Positions 30,179-40,650 of a stretch of DNA of 64,000 bases are shown one piece after another; position 1 is the stretch's first letter; every line of letters begins with the position of its first letter. The DNA is from Hormiphora californensis (Eukaryota > Ctenophora > Tentaculata > Cydippida > Pleurobrachiidae). Made by a program: the position numbers and the translations under genes. The notes under the pieces are model-generated. The model had not been told where the DNA came from and ran no database searches. It worked only from the letters and a program-made list of their open reading frames with translations. The DNA is taken from the NCBI GenBank assembly GCA_020137815.1, contig CM035351.1:2703409-2767408 (forward strand), written 5' to 3'.

Positions 30179-31079
30179 CTGTGATCCCTTGAAACCACTG
30201 GGTTGTGTGTTCCCTGAAGCTCCTAATGGATATCCAATAAATCAGGGGGTTACTAGTGAAACTGATATACAGAGCGGAACAAGCAAACCTAGAGAAGTAA
30301 ATTGCCGACCACCTCTGTACAGAAATCTTAGCCCTGTGAACCATAACCACTCCATAGGGCAGGAAGGAAGTGAGATAGGTAGCAGAAACGAGGATTAATA
30401 CAGCAATTCCATGTCTGTTGAACCTCTGCTGGTTTCTCATCTTCAGAAGGAACACTAGGAGGAACACTGTTCCACCCGCCATAATGAACATCGGGAGGAT
30501 GAGGAAGAGAAAACCGGATATCTTGGGAAATAGAAGGGATCTGGCATCGTCATCAAAGTACCCTTGGCAGCTGTAATAGGTGACCCGGAATTCGTGTTTC
30601 CTTCCAAAAAGATAGGCTGGTATCACCTGGAAGAGGGGTATTATCCACATGACTATACAGAGCCGCTTCCCAGTAACAGCACTGCGTCTTCTTCCTCTAA
30701 GGGGGTTCAGGAGGAGGGTAATTTTGGAGATATTCAGGGCACAGATTGACATAATCTCACTCATACCCAGGTAGATGGTGACAAAATTCGATAAATCGCA
30801 CACCCCACTTCCTAACACCCACTCTCCTGCTATAACTGAGCTGAGGTTAATCAAAATAATGGCCACCATCGCCAAATCAACGAGGGCAATATTCCGAATT
30901 AGAAACACTGAGATCTGGTCGAGGGTGATGGAGTTGTGGTGGATCGAGGAGTGGAGGACGAAGCTGTTTCCTAGCAGGGAAAAGAGGGAAATAGTGGACA
31001 TCCACATTCCCAGGAATCCACGTTCCACAGGGGATGCGGGGATGTGATAGTAGAAGGATGCTGAAACGTTACTCTCCAT
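30162..31079 (-). CDS. Intronless class A-like GPCR
   Basis: 305 residues with seven hydrophobic segments. TM1 contains LLGNSFVL (GNxxV), TM2 RNIALVDLAM (LxxxD), TM3 begins after GVCDL with the disulphide Cys, and TM7 has SNPLIYW (NPxxY). The second-loop Cys is in VTYYSCQGYF. The DRY position is replaced by ISKIT, unusual for class A. TM6 has LTSFLPYG in place of CWLP. The ATG at 31079 gives a short glycosylatable N-terminus (ESNVSAS). The last codons and the TGA lie inside the MITE fragment 30109-30178. Ligand and G-protein partner are unknown. Confidence 0.88.
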   Translation of the reverse strand: MESNVSASFYYHIPASPVERGFLGMWMSTISLFSLLGNSFVLHSSIHHNSITLDQISVFLIRNIALVDLAMVAIILINLSSVIAGEWVLGSGVCDLSNFVTIYLGMSEIMSICALNISKITLLLNPLRGRRRSAVTGKRLCIVMWIIPLFQVIPAYLFGRKHEFRVTYYSCQGYFDDDARSLLFPKISGFLFLILPMFIMAGGTVFLLVFLLKMRNQQRFNRHGIAVLILVSATYLTSFLPYGVVMVHRAKISVQRWSAIYFSRFACSALYISFTSNPLIYWISIRSFREHTTQWFQGITGNTGP

Positions 31080-31134
31080 AGCTTTACTGTTAGAATTTAA
31101 AAGTTATTGATGGAAAACAACCGATAGGAGGAAT

Positions 31135-31178
31135 TTACAAAGTAATACAAGATTTAATAATCTTGTATTACTTTGTAA
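31135..31178. repeat. Short palindrome upstream of GPCR
   Basis: TTACAAAGTAATACAAGATT, spacer TAAT, then the exact inverse. It lies 56 bp upstream of the start codon at 31079 and could form a hairpin in the 5' UTR or be a tiny transposon. Confidence 0.85.
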
Positions 31179-31437
31179 TCAGCTCCAGAATCTTGATCCT
31201 GTCGATCGCTTTACCAGAAATCCCTTTATAAGAAAAGATAGGAGGAATATGTAGATGAGAAAAATTGCCACAGTTGGTAATTCTTCACGACAAACTTATG
31301 GTGCAACGATATATCTAAATTCTGCGTCATGAGAAGGGTATAAGAGATATAAGAGGTTTGTGGTTTAATGTGACAACAAAATGGGAGCTGTGGCAAATTA
31401 AAAGAAGATTGAGATGACATGTTGTTCTCCGAGTCAA

Positions 31438-31439
<2 letters not shown>

Positions 31440-31496
<57 letters not shown>

Positions 31497-31508
31497 CTCT
31501 CTATCTCG
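31440..31508. repeat. (CT)n microsatellite
   Basis: About 50 bp of CT followed by ATAT and CTAT variants. Sequence 31590-32478 up to the next GPCR has no supported feature apart from AT-rich tracts. Confidence 0.95.
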
Positions 31509-32478
31509 CTTGGAAGGGGCACGTGGGATGGTTGAGATCTTGTCAGAAACTAGCAAGCATTTAAAGAGTCGTTTAATAACCGTGAAAACAACACTGGGAG
31601 CTGTTTGAGATGACATGTTGTTCTCCGAGTCTACCAGCAAGTATTTAAGGAGTCTTTTAAAGAGTCTGACAAGATACCTAAAACTTTTCGTCTATCGTTT
31701 TTTTTCTTCGATTTATCATTGATTCGTCTAGAAAAAAAATCGAAAAAGGGGGTCTACCGATATTGTCAGCACACTCACTGCGTCTCGCAAATCAAAATGC
31801 ACGTGTCCGGTTACTCATATAAGATAACGACTTGATCTTGGTTCCGTAGGATTTCCTTTCCAACGCTAACAAGACGATTTCTGTATCTCATTATGAACCG
31901 GAGATATGACTGCATCAATTGTCAAATTGCACCACTTATTTATCAGTAGATCCCCTATTTCGCATATATTTCTAGACGACAAAAAATGCTTAAAAAATGC
32001 TTAAAATTAATAATAAATCGAAAAAAAGATATAGACGAAAATGTTTATCTTATCAACCTTTAAAACTTGTCAGAAGCTAGCAAATATAAGGAGTAGTTTC
32101 AAAACTGCTAACAATTATTTGTTAATGTGACACACCTCAATTGAAAACTTCCCTTGGCGAGACATGTTCGAGACTTGACATGTTCTGTCATACTTGACAT
32201 GTTCTGTCAGACTAAAAACCGCGAAAAAACGGTCATAGTGTCTGTTCATGGGGGTCAGTTCTCACTCCTCAAGCACTCGTTGATACAAATAGTAAAAGCG
32301 CTTAGATCCACACCCTTTTGTGCATTGTCATAACTTCTTCATATCGCATCCAATCAAAAATGTCTTTCATCAGATCTACAAAAAACTTGGGGGTTACCTT
32401 TTGATTCGATGCAAAGAATTGCTTGCCGCTCAGTTTGTTTTTATGTGTCAGCGACTTGAAAAAAAGTTCATTGTTTAG

Positions 32479-33549
32479 ATGGATAATGATCCCTTGGACT
32501 ACTTTGATTGGGTCCGGTCTAACATTCCCACCCAAGCACCCCCTGATTACCCGCTGAGAATCAAGATAGGAGAGACAGTGCTAACAGTCCTAGCTCTTTT
32601 CACATGTATCGTAGGTCTACCCACTGCCACTCTTCAGGGTTACTTCCTATTGCGTGTTGCCAAGGAGTGGACTCTCAGCTTCTGTATTTACCGTGCAATA
32701 TGGCTCACGGACTTCTTGATCATTTTGTGGAACATCCCTGTCGCAACAATTTACGCGAGGGGCCGACAAACAGAACACCCGGCCTTTATTCTAAGTAATG
32801 GTCTAGGTTGTACCCTGTGGACAATCGGATGGAGATCGCTAGTTCAGGTATCTGTATTTAATATTGCGGTCCTTAGTATCACTCGCACCTACTCCCTGGT
32901 TCGACCATTCTCCCAGCCACCCAGAGTTCGAGTTGTCATGGCAACCATTGTGGTGTACAGTGTGCTGGTCCTAGCACAGTCCATCATCCATCTCTGTTTC
33001 GTGACCACATATATGTGGTACCAATGGGAGATTGCGGAGTGTAGGGAGTCCACCATTGACAACTGGTACTATGGAGTTTACTTGACCGCAACTGTGATTA
33101 TCCAATTTATTGTGCCCATGGTAGTGGTGTCCGTGAGTTGCGGGGTAACCATAGCAACCTTGTGGTCCAATAGAGCGGCATCAACCTCCAGAGATATGAT
33201 TCGAAATCAAGCTACAACCACCATCCTAGTTCTAACTGGGATTTACATTTTCTTTAACGCACCTGGGGTTCTCTACACGGTTGTGGCAATAGTAAAAAAC
33301 TACGCATTACCACCCAATTCCCAGATTTTGGCACCATTTTTCGGTATTTTTCATGGTCCAACAGATGGTTGGTTCCGGTACTACCATCTGGCAAACTACA
33401 GCTTTAACCATAGCGTGGTGTTAAATTCCATGGCTAACATTATAATGTGGATCTGTAGGTCTCGTCCAATGAAGCTTTGGATTGTTAGCTCTGGTAGAAT
33501 GCTGACTGGCACCGTTCGCGTTAACCCCATCGCACCGCCAGCCAGGTAG
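32479..33549 (+). CDS. Intronless divergent GPCR, head to head with 30162-31079
   Basis: 356 residues, seven predicted membrane segments. TM3 begins after LGCTLW, whose Cys can pair with the Cys in AECREST of loop 2. The DRY position reads ITRTY, TM6 contains YIFFNAPGVLY with a proline, and TM7 reads NSMANIIMW where NPxxY is expected. Family-level assignment to rhodopsin-like receptors rests on topology and the Cys pair, since key micro-switches are altered. The ATG context is AGATGG. A very hydrophilic segment between TM6 and TM7 (DGWFRYYHLANYS) is long for class A. Confidence 0.8.
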   Translation: MDNDPLDYFDWVRSNIPTQAPPDYPLRIKIGETVLTVLALFTCIVGLPTATLQGYFLLRVAKEWTLSFCIYRAIWLTDFLIILWNIPVATIYARGRQTEHPAFILSNGLGCTLWTIGWRSLVQVSVFNIAVLSITRTYSLVRPFSQPPRVRVVMATIVVYSVLVLAQSIIHLCFVTTYMWYQWEIAECRESTIDNWYYGVYLTATVIIQFIVPMVVVSVSCGVTIATLWSNRAASTSRDMIRNQATTTILVLTGIYIFFNAPGVLYTVVAIVKNYALPPNSQILAPFFGIFHGPTDGWFRYYHLANYSFNHSVVLNSMANIIMWICRSRPMKLWIVSSGRMLTGTVRVNPIAPPAR

Positions 33550-33879
33550 AGTGAGGAGGAGGATAACACAAACCTGTAGCAGCAACATGTCCTATATATG
33601 CTGTGTATAGAGTGTAACTATAGACACAGCTCTATAATATTCTCCGCCACTTACTTAACAACCTCTATAAGGACACTCTGGTGAACAATGGTCGGAACTT
33701 GAATTGTGCGAGACTCTCGAGAGGTGTCAGCTCCCCCTCCTCCAGGCACAACTATTTAGGTGCCGGCAGGCACCTCCGACCCGAAGAAAACAGAAAAAAC
33801 GAAAAAAAAAAATTTTTGCCCCTGCACCAAATCCAAAAAGTGACGGCCCTATATAGCAAAAAGATAGAAGATTTCGGGG

Positions 33880-33897
33880 GGGGGGGGGGGGGGGGGC
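33880..33897 (+). repeat. Poly-G tract
   Basis: About 18 consecutive G residues at the left edge of the AT-rich repeat array; a likely assembly weak point. Confidence 0.9.
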
Positions 33898-33899
33898 AA

Positions 33900-35100
33900 A
33901 TTTCAGGCGACGATTGCGGCCACATCGTTTGAGATACGACCTGAAATTTTGTAGGCATGTCTTAGTAGTATAACTACGTGTCATAACGTGGCCGGATTTT
34001 TGATTTTTTAATTAATTAATTAATTATAAGCTATCAAAATTTGCCCCTGCACATTGCCCCTGTACATTTTGATTTTTTGCCTGCACGCGTGCCCCTGCAC
34101 ACGGTTTATTTCGTTCTGCTTGAAATATTGACTTGAAACTTTGTAGGAATGTTCTTCAATCATAAAAAATGATATTCGAAAAGTGGGAGTATTGAAAATT
34201 AATTAATTAATTAGTTATAGGCATGCAAAAATGGACTTTTTTAGGGCCCCCTGCACTTTTTTTGAAAATGTACAGGGGCAAATACCCCTGCACATTTTTT
34301 GCAATTTTGATTCAAACTGTGGCCAAACCGTTTGTTTTTTCGAAATGAAACTGTTATGCAGTTCTAGTAGTATAACTACGAGTCATAAAAAGGGGATTTC
34401 TTATTTTTAATTTAACTAATTAATTATAAGTAATTAAAATTTTGCCCTGCACCATCTTTCCCCTGCACCGCTGATTTCGACCCCCTGCACATTTCCTGAA
34501 ACAGGCAACTAAAAATGGTATATTTTCTGTTCTGCTATAAATAACGACCTAAAATTTTGTAGTAATGTAGTTCATGCATATAGAAATGACAAAAAGTGGG
34601 AATAGTCAAAATTAATTATCCAATTAATTATAAGCAATTAAAATTTGCCCCTGCACATTTTGCCCCTGTACATTTGCGGCAAATGTTGCCCCTGCAATTT
34701 TCGGTAAATTTGATATTCGAACTGTGGCCACACCGTTTGATATTTCGAAATGAGACTTTGCTGCATGTCTAGTGGTATAACTACGAGTCATAAAAGAGCC
34801 GGATTTCTGATTTTTTAATTAATTAATTAATTATAAGTAATTAAAACTTTTGCCCCTGCACAATTTTGTTTGCCCCTGCACAATTTTTGCAACTTTGATA
34901 TTCAAACTGTGGCACACCGTTTGAAATTTCGAAATGAAACTTTGTATGTATGTTTCTAGTAGTATAAATACGAGTCATACGGAGCCGGATTTTTGATTTT
35001 CTAATTAATTAATTAATAATAATCAATTAAAACTTTTGCCCCTGCACAGTTTTGGCAAATTTGATATTCAAACTTTGAGCCTTTGTGAAAGTTTCTACAG
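33900..35100. repeat. AT-rich higher-order tandem repeat
   Basis: Recurring block TAGTAGTATAACTACGAGTC (33963, 34368, 34770, 34959) with TTAATTAATTAATTATAAG and GCCCCTGCAC between. A second block containing AAAAGTGGGA (about 34185 and 34590) alternates with it. The A-B pair gives a period of about 402-405 bp for the first three A blocks, followed by an A-A step of 189 bp. No coding content. Confidence 0.8.
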
Positions 35101-38100
35101 ATGCTGGCGATAGACTCGATAGAGTTCGATTAATTTACCATGACAACGGAGTTGGTTACCATAGTAACCAGGGAATTCGTTGTAAAATAGTCCTTTCTTG
35201 CTATAAACTCGGCATTTAGATCAAATTTGAGCACCTCAAAAAAATAAGAGCATTAACTTAATTAATGATTAATTAACGTGGTGAGATACAAAATTGATTT
35301 TATTCTACTCGCACTAAGCAAGGGCATTTCACAGTTTGGTGCCGTATTTTTGTCTCTATTTTTAAAGGATTTTGGGATAAGACTGAAAGTATGGGATCAT
35401 TGAGAAGTAGTGAAGATTTAAAATATGTTAGCAACTTGCCGGTTCGACAAACTAAACCCCTATAATTCCAACTTCGGGTCGGACGAGGGGAATCTTGCCT
35501 TTTGCGATCATATTATACTATGTTTATATTACGAAATTTCATCACCCGGCGGAGACGCGAGCGTGGATTCTCTTTTTGCAAGGCAACCCCAGATATATTT
35601 CCATTAACACTTGTTGAGTTACTCAACAAAGTAACACTAGTCTTCCTCTGTAGCGGACACTACCACGTCCCGCGAGAAGTTGTTGTTGTTGTTACAATCG
35701 AGAAACGGGTGAGCCTGAGAATCGGAAGATATAAAGGACCGCCAGATGAATCATAAAATCCAGAAAGCTGTTGAAATCCTCATATGCAATATGGAATTTG
35801 AGCTGTTTTGATGTTTTAGATCGTGAAATTAATACCCGGTGTCTGTATGGCGGTGCCCCATTTGATTCTGAGCGCGAGACAGTGCGCTCAGATGGGGTCG
35901 CGGCGCCAGACAGCCCGGTGTCGTAGTTTTATCTGTGGGATTACGGATCTTCAACACTGACCTGATTATGATCATCACGATCAGTATGCGTATGGCCTAA
36001 ACTCCCAGATAAAGACCCCAGCTTTCCACCTCGAAAACGGGTTTGCACATTACAAATTCAATGAAATTGTGTGCTTTCACCACACATGAGACATCACACG
36101 CAACGTAATCAGTACACAAACTGCGCGGGGCGATTTTCGAGGGGTAAAAACCTGGGTTTCTTTTCAGTCGGGGATACGTAATCCCACGTGTTATGCTGGT
36201 ACCATTATACTTTGCTGAAAAAAATTTTAAATCGATATTTTCCTGTCTTTATTGTACTAAAATAGGGTTGGCGTGCTAGAGAATGCAATTCGGCCGAAAG
36301 GGGCCCGTTACCGGTTGCTCTCTCTCTCTCTCTCTCTCTCGTGCCTCTCTAATTAATGTGATTTCATGATGTGCTGCGTGAATTCATAACTTGCTGCTTG
36401 CTCAATAAATAGTTTTAGTGTGACATGCGTGTAACCATTACTAATATATTGTGTCACTTCCATTAATATACCATTTCCATTTCCATACCATGAGAGCTTT
36501 TGCCTTGCCTGTTTCATCGCACCCCGCACAAATATAAAGGGCGGTTTGAACATAGTACATACCATGAGAGCTTAATATTCTGAATCTTATGAGCTCCGGC
36601 AAGAACATATTGTTTGTTCTCGGAAAATGTCTAAATAATAGAATGTAGGCAATTACATATTGCTGTATTATACGTACTATTGAGTTGACACTTGATAATT
36701 CCGTTAATCGGTTGACCGTTTACTGAACCTCTTATTGTGGCAATGTTGTATACACGCTCTAAATTTCCCACTGTTTCCCACGTGTTCCTAGGTACGTGAT
36801 CACACGTGTTGGATCTTATCCACAACCACAACAGCTGCAGCCTGTATTTGATAAACAACAAGTATAGCTATCTAGCCTATAAAGATATTGAGCACTGTTG
36901 TGGAAGGATGTCTACCCTTACTTATGTACATAGTATAGTCTTTAAGTGTAATCTTAATCACTGAGATTGAGAGATTTTCACGAGTTGCAGCAACGAATCT
37001 CTAAAGGTAGCCCCATCAGCTGTGAGCTGGGCACACCTTGAGTTCGGAGAGAGTAATTATATGCCACAGATTGGAATTGCTTGAGCTATTGTATAATGTG
37101 TGATAGAGAGAGAGAGAACTTGTAGTCACTTGAGCTGCATGGTCAAAGGTTCTCTCGCTAATTCTACTGTAAGTACACACCGTAACAAACCTTACACAAT
37201 TTTTATCACGTAGAGTTGAAGTAGAACAGACGAAGTAGAACAAAAAGACGCAAACAAAGATGATTTACATATTAAGTTTGGCATCAGTATTTTAGTTCTT
37301 TTTTATCTAGATGCACTTTTTTTCATTAACAAGAATAATTGCGATATGACATGATGTTATATCGCCTGGTTTCCCCGCCAAGCATATAATGATCTGGCAT
37401 GTTCCAGTTGCCCAGTTGCCACACCTGCTTCTAATTGGGCACTGACATGATACGTGAGCCGGTATCTGTCAATTTATTTGATTTAGTACCATTATATCGT
37501 TGTCTATTTTGTTAGTGAGCCGGTATAGCTGATAGCTTGTCTGATTAGACTCCATTGATAGAGCTATGTGATATCCTAGGAACAATAATAGTCGCGGTTC
37601 CGATCACAACACGTTCAAAAATGCAGAACAATGTTCACTACACAATTACGTAGGACGCGAGAACAAATCTATGAATTCTACTGTAACATAAAAGAGCCGT
37701 GCATGTGCGCGCGAGTTTCCGCTGTGTTCAATCTGTAAATGTTAGCATTCCGCACTGGATAGTTGCCAGCAGCAACTAAGGAGGTTACGTTACAGGACAA
37801 AAAAAGCGTGACACATCACTAGTATGTAAAATTGTTGAATTCTAAACCCCTATGCCTTTTTACAAAAGGCATTCACCGGGTGGGGAAAAAATCTCTAAAT
37901 CCTTCTAGTCTTCATGATAAATGACAAAATGCGACAGTTCGAATCTTCATATAAATCTGGTATAAGCGCACTTCCCTGTCGGTAGATTTTGTCATTTTGT
38001 CATAGCTCTGACGTCCGACTTTTTGAATTCGCTCTCGGACCTCAGTTCTTTTTTACGATCCTCTATAATTATGTCTCGCTAGTCATCTTTACATATCTAC

Positions 38101-38409
38101 GTCTGTGCCTATATGAGATTGTGATTTGAAATATGAATGCAATGATTTCAAGATTTCGTCTCTGATGATATGAAGATATTTGATTTGCTTTCCCTATAGC
38201 CTTTGTTCTATTCTGGGCATATCCCCCCTCGGCTGCATGCCCCCGCGTCCTTACACCTTGTTCTGTGCCTGTAATATTGGACAGCTATAGCTGCACTGTT
38301 GGATGAACATTGTTCATCCAATATAGGCCTTCAGTTCACACGTTATATGTGGCATCTTCCAATATCATCTTGTTAACCCGGAGCAATATAAACTTCGCAT
38401 ATTACAACC
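35101..38409. other. Gene-free stretch
   Basis: No exon chain that I can support. It holds an X-box-like GTTACCATAGTAAC at about 35155, a hairpin GCCCCAT...GAGCGC/GCGCTC...ATGGGG near 35853-35899, a short CT run at 36318-36341, and a relic of the dispersed repeat described at 2620 (37800-37890). Confidence 0.5.
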
Positions 38410-38416
38410 CTCTCTT

Positions 38417-38484
<68 letters not shown>

Positions 38485-38503
38485 CTCGCTCTCTCTCTCT
38501 CTC

Positions 38504-38577
<74 letters not shown>

Positions 38578-38612
38578 CCTATCTCTCCCTCTCTCTCCCT
38601 ATCTCTCCCTCT
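38410..38612. repeat. (CT)n microsatellite, interrupted
   Basis: About 200 bp of CT with TTCT, CGCT and CCCT interruptions, located downstream of the CTLD-CAP gene. Confidence 0.96.
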
Positions 38613-38849
38613 TTATTCTCACTATAACTATTATACTTCTCTTGAACATAGAAAGAACTCCCCTGGTATAACGATAGTAAAACACATACTGAAGTTAATG
38701 AGATGTGGATAGTTCCGCAAGAATTCGACGTTCGACATTACAATAGTATTATTTAATTTCCGTTTCTAGATATTATATTCTCTTTATCACTGTCCCATTG
38801 TAATGTACTAATTAACTAAATGTTCTTCTCTCCTGAAACTTGTGTATCA

Positions 38850-39776
38850 TTAGATTGCGTTTAGTGGAAGAACATTATCACGATATGCTTCCTCTCCCCC
38901 CAATAACTTTGCGCCGGGATTGTACCGACAGATAATAACAATCCTCTTCTTTCCGTCTTTGTTGAGCCCAAAAGCGTGGGCGCATCCGACCTGCATTGTT
39001 GATCGCCAGGCCACCTGAGCGAAGTGCCCGTAATAGTGAGGGTATAGCCCCGGTTCATCCCACCGGTAATACCTCACCTCCTCATACCATCTGTGAACAG
39101 CATGGTTGTAATACCACGCTGTATCGTGACCCTTCTTGAACAGAGTTGAGAAGATATTCTCACCCTGACCGCCCCTCTGGTAACTATGTTCCACTCCGCC
39201 CCGGTTGCCTAGGTAACGTGCATATTTCCATGCATCCCTCGCCAGGCCACTACTCCAACAGAGCCTCCCTGTGTTTTGGTGCTTCATTCGAAGAGCGTTA
39301 TGGGCAAGGAGAATGGAGGAGGCAAGTGGTCCAGTACTGAGTTGACACCCCAGTGGGCTGTGAGGGGGTGTCGGGGGTGGTTGAGCGGTGGGTAGGCCTG
39401 AGTTAGACTTGCAGATTCCCGCCATGAGAGTAGAGCAAGGTGCCTCCCATACCTTCCCTGATCTAACCGGGTACAACCCATAACACCGGTCCTCTTGGTC
39501 CTTTAGAAGCCAAATCGGACGGTCTACCTCTCGAAGTGCAAGCTGTGTCTCAGCCTCGTTAATTTCTCTGGAGAGGAGATCTCCTCCGAGGTCCAGGCAA
39601 TTCATCTTGGCTTCATCATAATCAGTGTGCTGATCAGATATGATGTGGTAGCAGTATCCATTAATTCGCACCGAACTCGAGCATCTCTCACAGGGAGGAC
39701 AATCAGTTTCTAATTCTTGATCTCCTCTAGCAGTAGGGGTCAGCAGTAGGAATGCAGCAAGGAGGAGGAGCAGCAT
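38850..39776 (-). CDS. Secreted CTLD-CAP domain protein
   Basis: 308 residues from the ATG at 39776, chosen because it begins directly with a signal peptide (MLLLLLAAFLLLTPTARG); an in-frame ATG at 39887 would add 37 residues. After DCPPCERC comes a C-type lectin-like domain (about residues 25-125: YCYHIISDQHTDYDEAKMNC, then PIWLLKD and AGICKS). It lacks the QPD/EPN and WND calcium motifs, so sugar binding is unlikely. The rest is a CAP/SCP domain with HNALR, GENIF, the CAP1 signature GHFAQVAWRSTMQVGCA and the CAP2-like IVIICRYNPGA. CAP proteins are secreted, and their functions range widely. The order CTLD then CAP is the reverse of vertebrate CLEC18. The gene has no intron. Confidence 0.9.
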   Translation of the reverse strand: MLLLLLAAFLLLTPTARGDQELETDCPPCERCSSSVRINGYCYHIISDQHTDYDEAKMNCLDLGGDLLSREINEAETQLALREVDRPIWLLKDQEDRCYGLYPVRSGKVWEAPCSTLMAGICKSNSGLPTAQPPPTPPHSPLGCQLSTGPLASSILLAHNALRMKHQNTGRLCWSSGLARDAWKYARYLGNRGGVEHSYQRGGQGENIFSTLFKKGHDTAWYYNHAVHRWYEEVRYYRWDEPGLYPHYYGHFAQVAWRSTMQVGCAHAFGLNKDGKKRIVIICRYNPGAKLLGGEEAYRDNVLPLNAI

Positions 39777-40650
39777 AGCGCAGGTGGCTGAGAGCTTAAA
39801 ATGTGTCGGTAAGAGAAATAGATAGAGCCCTTCACCTCGCACCTCCCGTAAAGGTCTCCAGATGCTGTAGGGAGCACTAACTGACACCCTAACTTGTATA
39901 GTATGAAGGGGACCGGAATTGAGTTATTGCGAAGTTACGAGGAGGATGTTTATTGAAACTATTTCCGTTCCCTAATAAATTAGCACCTCTCATGTATTGA
40001 TATTTTAGGGGCCATGACAATAAACCGCATACAAGACATGGTCATGCTTCCTATGCTACCACTAAGTACCAACCAAAGATTCCTAATTCAGTTAAAATTA
40101 CACGTCTCCTGTTGGTGATATTACACTCCTTTACTACTGCTACCTTTAGAAACAGCATACTGTTTTGTGGTTCCGCAACTAGTTCTAAGGAATATTATTT
40201 GGGGCATGTTGTTTCTCCCTCTCATCTAGAAAGAGATATAGTTCATCTGTTTTTAGATGGGGCCTCATCTCTCTCTAGGCATTATTAATGAGCATTTATA
40301 CGAATGGGGACCTGTTTCTAAGAACTGGGCACCACCTTCAGAACTAGTTAAAGATGCTTCGCTGTGTGGAACCATTAATACATTTCTCGGAACGTCGACC
40401 GCTTATATATTCAATACTGAGTACCAAGTCAAGCAGCAATAATTCGCCCCAACATACGCGTTCAGTTAATTTTCACTTCAGTCTTCACCAACCTTTATAT
40501 GTTATAAGCCCTCCTTCTCATCTTTGTATCAACGACAGCTTGTTCTTTTTATTTTTATCATTTGTCTAATCGGCTCCCTTTCAAGCTAAACAATCTGCAG
40601 CTATATACCAGTGTTTAACTGTACTTATTAAATTCCCAACACTAGCTAAC
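39777..40650. other. Spacer between divergent genes
   Basis: No feature recognised. It should contain the promoters of the CTLD-CAP gene (minus) and the GPCR at 40651 (plus). Two frames around 40257-40569 lack any recognisable domain. Confidence 0.45.

Noticed and set aside
30189-31047. Plus-strand frames at 30189, 30564 and 30775
   Set aside because: They are antisense shadows of the GPCR on the minus strand.
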